NCBI GenBank assembly: GCA_020912385.1
Contig: CP087216.1
Location: 930,001-994,000, forward strand
Direction of reading: 5' to 3'
Length of the DNA stretch: 64,000 nt
DNA from: Neofusicoccum parvum
Lineage: Eukaryota; Ascomycota; Dothideomycetes; Botryosphaeriales; Botryosphaeriaceae
The notes under the pieces were generated by a model, which searched no databases, had not been told where the DNA came from, and saw nothing but the letters and a program-made list of their open reading frames with translations. Below are positions 43,840 through 54,679 of this stretch, in pieces. Each line of letters opens with the position of its first letter. Positions within the stretch are counted from its first letter, which is position 1. The translations under genes were made by a program, and so were the position numbers.

Positions 43840-45565
43840 TGTAGGATCTCCTGACATTTATTTTGGATTTTTTTTTCAGCATATCGAAAGGGAAGGGAAA
43901 GACGTATGGTTGGATGGGATTATCATCATCTTCTTCTTCGTTGGAGAGAGATGTCCGAACAAAATATTGGGGAAACATTTAATGTGAGGGGAGGGGATCG
44001 GCTTGGAATATTTAGGCAGACTGCATAACATGAGTGGATCATACCATGCAGGCGCCCGACAAAGCTCAGCTTGGGCTGAGTTTTTTCTGTATGCTCTGTT
44101 TCATGTTTCTGTACAAGAGGAGAAGAAAAAAAAAAAGAGAAAAATTGCTCAGCGAAAGTGGCGATATGAGAAAACGGGAATTTTATGGAGCTCTTTGAAG
44201 GGGGGAAGCAGGCAGAAGGAAAAATAAATGTGTCGGGAGCAAGTGTTCGATTGGGCATGTTTCGGCAGCAGGGGGCCGGCGGATGTTTGTGTCCCTTTTC
44301 CGTCTCGTAATTCCCTCCTCTTTTCTCTTTTGCCACCACGGCAGTTTTTGCCCTACTATTACACAAGCCATCACCCACTTTTAGCTGTCGTGTGCGGGCG
44401 GTTTATGCCGCGGGGTTTCAGAATCGCGGGTGGCCTGTGGGAAAAAGCAAAGCAAAGCAAAACCACGCCGAGGCTGGATCTTGATGGTGGGGTCGGGAGC
44501 GACTCGGACGGCAGCCTGACAACGGTCGAGAAAGAATGACAGGGGAGACGATACCCAAGACCGACGAGGGGAAGCAAGATTTCCTCCAGGTTCCGCGAGT
44601 GAGGGATCCAGCCAGTACACCTCACTAATCGCGACCTTGCTCCTTCAGCGCCTATTCTTCCAGGGCCTGGCGCTTCCTCTCTTTCTATTTCTACTCATCC
44701 CGCGCTTTGTGTTACACGCAACTGCCCTATACCGATAGATCGGCCCAGCGAGCTTTCATGCGCTCTTTTAAGCACTTGAACTCCTTGTCATGTTATCACG
44801 CACTTACGATCTCACTTGCACTTTATTGAGTCTGCTCGGTAGCGGTATGGCATTGCTTTATTCACCCAAGCCCTTTGGCAGGTTCGCATACAAGATTGTC
44901 GATTCGGCGGGTTCGGACTACGATGAAAGGGAAGAGACAAAAATTGGTGGTGGGATACGAAACTATACGCTTGATACCCTTCCTTCTTGTGTAACTTCCG
45001 TGTTCCCATTTGGGACCAGCAGCGGATGGAAGCAGATACCTGAGTGGACAAGAGCGGCGCGCCGCTGAAGATTGCTGATCAACGACTACTGAGGTCGGGG
45101 TGGTTTGTGGCGCTCAGACCCGAATGTCGCTTTGAAGCAGTGGCGGTTTCGAAGTGAAGACTGACAGCTGCGGCAGTTGTGTGTGAGAAAGTTGACAGAC
45201 TATAAGAACGCATGGTCAGAAGTAATCTCTAAAAGGTTCTCCTCCGAACTCTTGTCACCATGCATTAACACGATAGCAGTGTGATAAACTGTCTCAGTGC
45301 GCCATAAAAAGAACTTCAGTATTCCCAATTCCCCCAGAAACCCTATGGTATGATACATCACAACTGCAGCCAAGCTTTGAGAATGAATTTAAGTCGGCTT
45401 TTCGGAACCGGCACCAGCTTTTAGAAAGTTGGAGGGACTTTCCCTCCATTCACCACACCACCAACTGCTTTTTCCGCAAGCCCGTTCGTCCCCTGTTCTC
45501 AAGCTAGTCCAGGGTATATTGATAATTCAGGCCTAACCAGAACCAAGTCGGCTGCCGTCGGTCGT
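43840..45565. other. Intergenic between convergent genes
   Basis: 3' flanks of the disordered-protein gene and of Sec61 beta, with A- and T-rich runs near 43869 and 44126. A 92-codon ORF at 44790 has no supporting features. Nothing else is recognised. Confidence 0.4.
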
Positions 45566-46426
45566 TTATGCGGAGAACTTCTTGGTGATCTTGGCGATAA
45601 CTACGCGGATATGTCAGGATCACCTTCGGAAAATGGCTGTAGGCGGAAGAGCTTACCGTGCAGCGCAACAACACTGATGATGAAGCCAACGGACAAGACA
45701 AGAACAACGACGGGGTCGACCTTGAGGCCGGGAGACTCATCGGTGTAGAGCCCTGAGACCGGTTAGCATATTCGAATGTTTCTCAGCGATTCGCGCCGCC
45801 CAAGGAGCTCCGCTTGTGTGGACAGCCCGATGCACAATCCATCTCCCTTGCATTCGACGAAGCCATTTATTCCCACAAGACAGTCTTTCCAAGGTTCCTG
45901 GGCAGGCATTGAAAGGTAGACGTACTCAGCATGGTGCTGCTGCTGCCACCGGCGCCGGCGGCGCGAGTGCTGCTGGGGCGGGCATTGGCAGCCTTGTCGG
46001 CGCGGTCGGCGGCGGCCTTCCTCCTGATGGCGACGGCCGGGCCGCCCGGGGGCTTCGGCGACGAGGGGCGCGCGGTGGTCGAGCCGGTCGAGGGCGGCGT
46101 GTTGACGGGGGAGCTGGAGCGGGGAGAAGACTGCGGCAGGTCAAGTTAGTCTGGGCTGCGGACTGCATTGGCGCGGTGGCTGGCGAGTGTGGCCGAGTGA
46201 GGTCTCATTGACGGGTGGGGTTGGAGGTAGAAGACGGCACTGGAGGATTGGCAGAGCGCTTCTAGGACAAGCACTCGCGGTGGCCTCAGCTGGGCAATGG
46301 GCGCGCGACTGCGAGGAGCTGGGGAACGGGCGTGGAGCTGATCTTCCCCCGTCCTCTGGAGCGCAGGGCAGCTCGCGGAGCCATTGTGGGCGCAGCAGGG
46401 GAGAGATTCGGCGGCGGACGTACCAT
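45566..46426 (-). CDS. sbh1: Sec61 beta subunit (Sbh1) of the ER translocon
   Basis: Four exons on the minus strand (46426-46424, 46130-45926, 45752-45657, 45600-45566) encode 112 residues. The first coding exon is the ATG alone, followed at once by GTACGT; a 293-nt intron ends with CTAACTTGACC and CCGCAG. The N-terminal part is Ser/Pro-rich and cytosolic, then VAIRRKAAADRADKAA, a Gly/Ser linker, MLRLYTDESPGLKVDP and one TM helix (VVVLVLSVGFIISVVALHVIA), ending KITKKFSA. This is the standard Sec61 beta layout: a tail-anchored subunit of the Sec61 channel that aids co-translational translocation. The motif GLKVDPVVVLVLS and the short basic end are diagnostic. Confidence 0.92.
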
Positions 46427-47430
46427 GGTGCGAGTCGTGAGCGGTATTAGGCGAAGGGTATGGGGGTATCTCGAAAGCTGGACGTTGGGGAGGAGGTGGT
46501 GTTGCGCTGCGTGTCTGGAAGTCGCGGCGCGGGTTTAAGGCCACGCTTCTGGAATCGCTAGCGCTGTGGCCAAGCGACCTGCTCCAGCCACCCGCGCCCG
46601 AGCCACAGCCGCACCATCTGGAGAGTGGGGTGTGCCGGTGCCTTGCCTCAACCTCCCGTCCCGCGTTTCCCACAGCCCAGCTGTCGAGCACCCGTCGCTG
46701 TGTGCGAGTTCGACCCAGTCTTTGGTTTTGCTCTCTCAGCGGCCAGGTCCATGGCCGTCTGCCGCTGGTGGAACCGAAGACGTCTGGGTGGACTTCGCAC
46801 ATTCCTGTGGAATGTCATCTCGCTTTTCGGATTGGAGTGCCCGGCGCCAGATCGTGCTGCAAGATTTCAGATACCCTGGGGAATGGCGAAAACTAGGAGG
46901 ACAATGCATGGCCAGGACTGACAATTCCTATATCTTGGTCTGCTGCCTAGGAATCCTATCCTGCCACCTGTCCACCACCCGTCGAGTCACCCATCTCATC
47001 ACCGATGACTAAGATCCCTCACAACAGAATCTCAGATGAGGGGAACTCCCAATTAAAAGACTGAAAGATAGACTGGCCCTTACAACGCCCGCCCGGCGAT
47101 AAGCAGCAATACCCGTACATGTAACTTTTGAACTCGAAACCAAGCACTTGTCGACTACCCACTATAAGTCTAGGGCAGGTCTCGTACGAGACATTCGTGC
47201 GAGTCGGCAGCTGCACACCTATCGGGTAGTGCACTTTGTGCTCTACCGAAAGCTTGATCCAGTTGCCCACTTGCCGAAGCCCCTAGCTGCCCCGCCGGAT
47301 TGACGTTCTGACCCCCGCAATGCGGAGCATCTTACGGATGACGCCAACAGCTATATGCTATAAAATCAACACCGCAGAGAGCAACTTTCCATAGAGCTAC
47401 CATTCAGTGTGTGAGGGCTCCTACGCCAAT
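46427..47430. other. Divergent intergenic region (Sec61 beta / P450)
   Basis: Promoters of the two divergent genes. A 148-codon ORF (46566-47012) is Ser/Arg/Pro-rich and unsupported. A TATAAAA-like stretch near 47358 lies about 70 nt before the P450 ATG. Confidence 0.45.
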
Positions 47431-49083
47431 ATGCAATCCTCAATCTCGTCCGCCATGGGATCTCTATTCCCTGAAACCACATCTCCTCCAACCCGCATCC
47501 TCCTCTCCCTCGCTCTCCTCGTCCTCCTCTACCTCCTCCTCACCTTCCTCCACACCACCCTCCTCCACCCGCTCCGCCACATCCCCGGCCCGCCCCTCGC
47601 CCGCTTCACCCGCGCCTGGAGCCGGCTGCACAACCTCCGCGGGCGCAAATCCCACGTCATCCACGCCGCGCACCAGCGCTACGGCGCCGTCATCCGCGTC
47701 GGCCCGGACGAGCTTTCCTTCGCCTCGCCCTCCGCCGTGCGCGCCATCTACGCCAGCGACGCCTTCGTCAAGGAGGAGAACTTCTACCGCGCCAAGACCA
47801 TCTTCGTCGAGAACCACATCATGTCGATGCGCGACCCGGACGCCCACCGCGCGCGCAAGCGCCTGCTGCAGCGCGGCTTCTCGCAGGCCGCCATGCTGGA
47901 CTTCGAGCCGCACATGGCGTCCAAGATCCGCGCGATGCTGGACCAGTGGGCCACGAGGGGCGCGAGGGAGCCCGGCAGGGCGATCGATGTGTACCCCTGG
48001 GCCCTGTGGTTGGCCTTCGACACCGTGTATCACCTGATGTTCGACGAGGACCCGGGGTCGGTCGAGAAGGGTGAGCCGCATTGGGTGATGCATTACATGC
48101 GTTCTTGGCGGCCGACCTTTATCTACAAAGAATTCGTGCCGCAGTTGGAGCGCTGGGGGACGCTGGTGCCGGGCTATGTGGGTGGGTATTTCCGGGATGT
48201 GAAGACGTGGAAAGACTTCGCCGTGAAAGTGATCGAGCGCTGCCGTGCCAGAGGGACGAGGACGCCGTTTCTGCAAAATGCGTTGCGTGGCGATGATGTA
48301 TTCCTCGATCGTCCGCTCACGGATTCAGAGCTTACTGAAGAATCCATGGGAGGAATGTTCGGTGGGAGCGGGACCACGGCGAATACGTTTGTCTTCTTGC
48401 TTTGGGGTGCTCTAAGCAAACCTAAGATTGCTAGGCGGCTGAATGAAGAGCTGCGGACGGCCTTCCCGGATAGGCGCGCGGTGCCTGCGGCGGTTGAGTG
48501 CGTCAAGCTACCATATTTACAGGCCGTTATCAACGAGACACTGAGGGTTTACCCCACCATTATCGCAACGCTTCCGCGAACGGCGCTCAGGGATACAACG
48601 GTGGATGGTATTTACATACCCAAAGGCGTGAGCTGCTGCCCTTTACTTCAGTTTGTCAAAGGCATAGAGAAAGGGCTGATATTGTCGTACCCAGACCATC
48701 GTTGGAACGCAGAACTACACCATACAGCGCGACGCAAAAGCGTTTCCCAGCCCGAATGAGTTTATACCTGAGCGCTGGCTCGAAAAGGAAGGTGAGGAGC
48801 TAAGAAAGGAGGCATTTGTACCATTCTCAGTGGGACAGCGGTCGTGCCTTGGTATCAAGTGAGTCCGCCATCTACGAAAGTGCTTTTTAGGAATGCAGCA
48901 TGCACTGACTATTACAGTCTTGCAAAAATGGAGCTAAGCAAGCTCGTGGCGGCATTCTTCCTGCGCTTTGATGCAGAGGTTGACGAAGCAATGATGGAAG
49001 ACGATATGAGGATGTACGATGTGTTTAGCGCAAGTCCTGCTGGAGGAAAGTTGTTGATTCGTCTCAAGGAAGTGCGAGGATGA
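47431..49083 (+). CDS. Cytochrome P450 monooxygenase
   Basis: Three exons (47431-48627, 48695-48858, 48918-49083) encode 508 residues, the normal length. An N-terminal membrane anchor (about 20-45, Leu-rich) is followed by the proline hinge HIPGPPLARF. The I-helix reads GGMFGGSGTTANTF, with Gly where many P450s have Asp/Glu, a variant seen in fungal families. The ExxR motif is ETLR at 368-371; PERW follows; the heme loop FSVGQRSCLG has the ligand Cys450. Both introns join in frame. The protein would sit on the ER membrane and use a reductase partner. The substrate is unknown; the sequence looks closest to benzoate-4-monooxygenase-like fungal P450s, from general appearance only. No backbone synthase lies beside it, so it appears solitary. 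Confidence 0.93.
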
Positions 49084-49144
49084 TATATCGGCGACCTCAG
49101 CGTCTCGTTATCTTCATTTGGATCGTTCCAGGAGCATGCAGGGA

Positions 49145-50580
49145 TCATGAGGACTTTTGGCCCTTGGGGGATGACGTGCTCTGCTTTCCAGTTTTGCCAA
49201 TGTCGGTGATGATAATACCGAGTATCCACGTGTTGATCAGGAAGAAGACGATGCTGGCGAGCCATAGGCCAGGGACAAATGTAGATTTCCCCAAAAACTC
49301 CAGTTGGAATCCTTGCTGGAGCCACAGGGCCTTGGAAGAATCAGTCAAAACATTCTGCGCAGGTTTCGTGGGTCAGGAACGTACTTGGCCAAGGACCCAT
49401 AGGACTAATGCAGCGATACCCTTCGAGGGAGTCTGAAGCAGGGAGGAAGTTGGAAGGTAGAAAGGCAAGAAGATAAGGTACCATAAGAAGTACTGTTTCA
49501 TGTCAGCAGATAGTAGGGCATGTGGAGACATTCGAGATGCACGTACCTGGCTGGTGCAAACTTTGTTGAAAGAGACGAAAGCAAAAGTCTGAGCAAGCAT
49601 GGTAGAAGGCAGATCCTTCTTTGCCAATGCCAGGGGAATTGCAACAGTGCTAAACAATAGCTGTGGGATGAAGGCCACGGATTCGAGCCTTACAGCTGCC
49701 TGGGCTACTGGAGAAAAATTCAGGTAGAGATTGGTGTTGTAAGGCGAGAAATTGTGGCGATGATCAAGTCTGATAAGATGGTAGAAAAAGGTATGCTTGA
49801 GGAAAGGCTCCCCATAGCTAGTCATCGTCAGCACTGCGGAAAGAGGACATCACGTCAGACTTACATAGAGAACATGACAACATTCAGCAGCATAAAAGTC
49901 AAGAAGCTGGAGATGGCCAACGTAATGCGCGCTTTGTTGAAGAAAGCAAAAATCCGAGACGCCAGGGAAGAATTTCCAGCCTTGCCTGTCGGATTGGGGA
50001 CACCAAGGTTCTCGTCATCGAACCACCATACAATAGATGCGGCATAGATGAAGGGGTAGATCTTAAAATGGACTGCGAACCCTAGCAAAGCTCCGGCGAG
50101 AACAACGCGCTTCTCGACAACGGCCCAGAGTAGAGCAGTGACGATGACACCGAGAAGGCCTTCGGAACTTCCCCTGGTGCTGATCTGAGCAACCATGGGG
50201 TTCAGGAGCCAAATGCTGGCGAACTTGATGGCCCTTTCCGCGGGCATCTTGGCAGTGGACCGAAGGATCAGGAATATCAGCCAGCCGGCGACAATGTCCC
50301 CGAGGGCGAAAAGGACCTTGCCGGAATGGAACCAGAGGCGAGACCAGACCGTGGGATAGATGAGCCATGCAAGCAATGGCGTGTATCGGTACGTGTCACG
50401 CTTGTAAGGGGACGCTCCTTGAGAGACAAATCGGGCGGCATCGGTAAAGACAAAGTAGTCGATGTCTGTGTATTTCATTGGCGAGAAGGCATCCTGGAAG
50501 AGGCCATAGACAAGCAGGACGGCGCGAAGAGCGACGGCAGCCGAAAAGACAAACTTGGGGCTCGACATCAATTGGGCCAT
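49145..50580 (-). CDS. gpi14: GPI mannosyltransferase I (Gpi14/PIG-M)
   Basis: Four exons on the minus strand (50580-49865, 49817-49547, 49492-49385, 49330-49145) encode 426 residues. Family features: KYTDIDYFVFTDAARFV in the first lumenal loop (the DxD catalytic motif), SPYKRDTYRYTPLLAWL, NPMVAQISTRGSSEGLL, HFKIYPFIYA, and LDHRHNFSPYN in exon 2. Many hydrophobic helices make it a polytopic ER protein. PIG-M adds the first mannose to the GPI anchor from dolichol-phosphate-mannose. The 47-nt first intron uses a TAG acceptor; the CAG just upstream would create a stop. The upstream in-frame TTG was ignored in favour of MAQLMSSPKF. It is convergent with the P450 (61 bp between ends) and divergent from TRAX. 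Confidence 0.93.
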
Positions 50581-50827
50581 GATGAGCGGCTGCAAGCAGC
50601 GAAAGGACGAGGCAAAGGCGATGGACGGAGTTGACGGAAGTCAGTTGAACGCGCGCCGACGTGGACGCGTGGATAAGGGGAGGCAGGTCTTGCCGCCGCG
50701 TAAAACTGCCCCGCTCGCCCCAGCTGCCTCAGCGCGCCTGGCTTTGCGTCAGATGCCAGCCCGCCAGCCCGCATCCTTCCTGTGGTCTTTGTGCAGCACG
50801 CACGCCAGACACGCACACGCCTCCTCG
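50581..50827. promoter_or_regulatory. Shared divergent promoter (gpi14 / TRAX)
   Basis: 247 bp between start codons on opposite strands. It is GC-rich with no clear TATA box. Co-regulation is possible but inferred only from spacing. Confidence 0.5.
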
Positions 50828-51874
50828 ATGGGCCAGAAGCGCACCTTCACCGAAGCCATGGAGGACTCCACCAAGCCGCAGCAGGCCTCTCCCTTCCTGC
50901 CCATGTTCGAGGTCTTCCGCGCCGAGCTAGACGAGCACCACGACCGTCGCGAGCGCATCATCAAGGGCTCCCGCGACATCACCGCTGCAAGCAAAAAGAT
51001 GTGAGCAGCCTAAAGAATGCTTACGAGAAGCGCCTGCTAACCACGCCCAGTATCTTCTCACTCCAGCGGTATGCCCGCCTACCAAGCCCTTGCGCCCTTT
51101 CACCTCCTACTCACCACCGGAGGCTCAGAGCATAGCATTCGAAGCACATTGGACTGATCGCGTCGCAGGATACGCAAGCTCGGCCAGCCAGTTCCCCCCA
51201 ACATCACGAAAGCGAATGCGCAGTACTGGGACACCATCAAGAAGACCTACGCCGCCGTCTCGAAGGACCTCCAGGGAATCAATGCCTACCGCTATTCGCG
51301 CAACATTACCGGAGGCCATCAGGAATTCATGGAATCATTAAGCTTCCAACACTACCTCGAGACTCAGACGCTCATTTCCTACGAGGAATCATGCAAGAAG
51401 CTGGCGGAGCTGGGTGCCGAGGGCGGCGCTGTTATGCTGACGCCGGAGGATTACATACTGGGCATCTTCGACATGGTGGGCGAGCTGATGCGGTTTGCGG
51501 TCACAGCCATGGCAACGAGTGGAGCGCTGCCGGGCGGTGAATCCCGCCGCCAGCCTGCCCCCACGCACTCGCGCAGCAACGACACAGCAGAGCAGGAGAA
51601 CGATCAGATGGATGTCGATACGCCAGCGCAGAAGGCGCAGCGAAATGTGCTGGAAGACATGCGCGAGCTGCGGACGCACCTCGAGGGTCTAGACATCGGC
51701 GATCGGAAATTCTCGGACGACGTGGACAAGAAGATGGGGGTAATGCGAAACTGCGTGGAGAAGGTCGAGAACGCGCTGTACGGGCTCATCATACGTGGAC
51801 GAGAGCGGCCCAAGGGCTGGATGCCCGACCTGGGAGGCGACCGCCGGGGACGCGAGGAGGTTGAGGGCTTCTGA
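50828..51874 (+). CDS. Translin family protein, TRAX-like
   Basis: Three exons (50828-51000, 51051-51068, 51169-51874) encode 298 residues; the middle exon is only 18 nt. The N-terminal helix FEVFRAELDEHHDRRERIIKGSRDIT and the IFSLQRIRKLG that follows are typical of TRAX, as are the RNITGGHQEFMESLSFQHYL core and EDYILGIFDMVGELMRFAV. TRAX pairs with translin to form C3PO, an octameric RNase that trims tRNA precursors and passenger RNA fragments; TRAX carries the catalytic acidic residues. An acidic disordered insertion (about 225-250) sits before the last helices. The tail is Gly/Arg-rich. Cytosol or nucleus is the expected location. Confidence 0.9.
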
Positions 51875-52534
51875 GGCCTGCGCGATCACGCGATCGTGCA
51901 GCGCTGGGATTAGACTCGAGGCCGCGAGGAGCGCTCAACACACCCATGGTCAGATCGATGCGGGCGCGGACAAGGGCGCCGCGCGGGCTGGCCGACGAGG
52001 CCCAACAGCGGGCGGGCTGGCAGCGGCCGCGCATGCACGAGAGCAGCCAGGAACATAGCAGAGTGCATATGCAGCATGCATGAAGAAATAGCAGTGGCTG
52101 GAACCGTGACTCTCGGCAACGTGTCTGACTGTGAAGTGAGACCTCGACATGACGGCGGATTTAGGGCTGGCGGGCTGGGCGGGCGGTGCCATCGTTAAAT
52201 CATCGCCGGCCCAGCAACTCCACGGATCGCACACCCGCCACACCTCGACCCGCTCCGACATGCCCATCGCCCGCGCACTGCCCCCGACTGCCGACCAAAC
52301 CACCACGGGACATGCGCTTCCTCTAACGACCGGCCGCCGCGTGAGCCCCGCCGTCGCAGCCTCGCCATAGGCCCTTGCAGCGCCGACCCGCACGGCGATG
52401 CCTCGTTGCCCACCTTGAGCACCCAGCAACCACACTCCACCCACCGATCACCCGCGCACCGCCCCAGACCACCAGCGCCCCGCCGCCTGCTCCACGCCGA
52501 GTGCGCTCGCGAGCTTCCCTTCGCACCGCCCACG
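51875..52534. other. Intergenic
   Basis: Tandem spacer between TRAX and the PIN-like gene, GC-rich, with a CT/CA-rich leader from about 52380. No gene is recognised. Confidence 0.45.
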
Positions 52535-53855
52535 ATGCGCGCCAGCGCCCCGCTCCGCGCGCAGGCGCCGGCCCAGCCTCAACAGGGCCGCCTGCACAAA
52601 CCCGATGCGCCCGCGCGGAAGATATTCAACTGCATCGTCGACGACTCGGCCTTCCTGGCCGGCGTCAAGAAGAGCACTCGCGATGGCATCCGCAAGTGGA
52701 TCAACAACGGCGCCATGCGCCTCTTCGTACCCCTCTACAGTTGGTCCTCCTGCGCCTGTGTTTGACCCGTCTAACCACCGACCAGCCCTCGACCAGGTTG
52801 ACCACGTCAAGCGGGCTGGCGGCAAGCCCGCCATCGATGCCCAGGAAGCCCTCCAGTGGCTCGACGATGTGACCTCGATCTCCGAAGTTCAGGCCGCCGG
52901 CCTTGTACAATTGCAGGGCGGCGAGGAGGTTTACCGCACCTGGGAGGAAGTCGCGAGTTTCCTGCTGCCAGAGCCACTGTTCTCCATGACCGAGTCTGCC
53001 GACGAGGCTGATGAGCTCGCTGACGAGCTCAACAACTCCCTGGGCTCTTTGGGCAGCGCCGGCGACAAGGCTTCGGAAAGCTCCAACGAGGGCAATTCCA
53101 AGACGTCCGAATCTCCGCGTTCCGCATACTCCGCTACCAGCCCTGGCCTTCTCAACGCTACTCCGTACAAGACTGAAACGGCCGTGAACAAGAACGGTAA
53201 GCCCAGGTCGCGCAACAACTCGCGCACCCACAAGGACGGCAAGCCTGAGCAGAAGAACAAGTCTGTGGTTCCGGCGCCGCTCCAGCCGTTTTTCAACCAC
53301 GTCATTTGGCGGATCCATCACGAGCAAAACCCCGACATCACACCCGAGTCCTTCATCCTGCTCACAAACGACCCGCGCAAGCAGACGATCGCGCAGCGTT
53401 TCAGCGTTCGCGCCAAGCGTCTAGAGCAGATGCGTGACATCATCGGCCGCGAAGAGCGCGACTTCAGGAACAGGCAGGCTTGGATCAAGAAGGAAGAGCA
53501 GGAGGCCGTCGCTTCAGTGGAGGAGCAGAAGTCGGAGGATGAAGACGAAGTTGTCTTCAAGCGCGCACCTGCATCGAAGCCCAAGGCTGGACAGCAGCAA
53601 GTCTTTGACCCCAATGATTTTGGTCGATCCCACCCCGCCCCCTCTTCCCGTGGAGGCGGACGTGGAGGTCGGGGCGGCCACAGGGGTGGCCGCGGAAACT
53701 TTGCTCCCACTTCACCGAGCGTTCCGCGCGCACCTCCAACTGCCCCGAGAAACGCTGAGCCCTCTGGACCCATCGACCCAGACTCGTACGCCCGCCCGCC
53801 ACCGGTCACCCGCTCCGTCCGTGGTGGTAGACGCAAGCTCTGGGAACCAGCGTAA
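52535..53855 (+). CDS. PIN-like domain protein with RGG C-terminus
   Basis: Two exons (52535-52739, 52786-53855) encode 424 residues; the 46-nt intron (CTAAC branch, CCAG acceptor) restores VPLYTLDQVDHVKR. The first 130 residues look like a PIN/NYN nuclease-type fold: strand KIFNCIVDDSAFL with an acidic pair, GIRKWINNGAMRLFVPLYTL, then AIDAQEALQWLDDV. Next is an acidic Ser-rich linker, then a compact helical block (PLQPFFNHVIWRIHHEQNP to RNRQAWIKKEEQE, about 225-310) and an RGG-rich segment (about 350-370, GGGRGGRGGHRGG). It ends with RKLWEPA. The combination points to RNA binding, perhaps mRNA turnover. The name of the family and catalytic activity are uncertain. Confidence 0.75.
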
Positions 53856-54679
53856 GCCTTCAGGATAGAGTGGCCGCATAGATACGGCACTCACGACGCA
53901 TCTCCTACTGGCTTTTCTGGAGCACTGATCCACGACCGGGAGTCAATTGTGCATTTGATTCGACTGCCCTCTCAGAAGCGACTGCTCGTCAGCATCACGC
54001 AGCTCGCCCGATCGTCGGCAGCGCGCGCAGTCAGCTCGAGTTCACAGTTCAACGTGCATGCATGCTCTCACGAGCCTCTGCATCATTACAGCCGGCCGCT
54101 ACGTGGGCCAAACACATTGGGCAGAGGATCCGATCCGAGTTCCTGTCCTCACATACACACACAGAAAATTCACAAAAACATCGCACAGGAGCCGATCCTT
54201 CGGACAACCGAACATATTGAAAGGAGACGGGGATGACAGTCTGATAACATGGGGTTGTTAAATTTGTTTAGTGCTTTTTTGGATTTTTGATTTTGTTCTC
54301 TTGGCCCAGGGCATCTTAAGACGCAAGACTTGTTATGCTTCTGGTTTTTAATATTTGACTCACTCTCTTTCCATTTGAGCATTCTCGAAGCATGACTCGG
54401 TCGTCTGTTCGGCTAATCTCATGGCTTCAGTACGTAGCAACCTGGATTAAAAAAAATAGTTTTTGCGTTGATCAAGTATCTTCTTAATTTCATGCCTCTC
54501 TCGTCTATCGACCGTAATTCATGAACGAGACAGGATTGCGACGAGATATCGTCTCCAAGTCTCACCCAACTCGTCCTACCCTCAAGAAAGCTCGATGTAT
54601 GTTTTCGTACCATACAACATGCACATGCATGCAGCCTCTACACATATATCATTACAAGGCGGGCGGGGGAAGGAAAAAC
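53856..54679. other. Intergenic between convergent genes
   Basis: AT-richer 3' flanks of the PIN-like gene and of the SDR gene. No coding signal or RNA gene is recognised. Confidence 0.45.

Noticed and set aside
44790..45068. 92-codon plus-strand ORF with an initial hydrophobic stretch
   Set aside because: It looks slightly like a secreted protein, but it has no convincing cleavage site, Cys pattern or promoter.
49355..49384. Alternative 30-nt intron in gpi14 using a CAG acceptor
   Set aside because: Too short for fungal introns; the 54-nt intron with the AAG acceptor keeps the frame and fits the family better.
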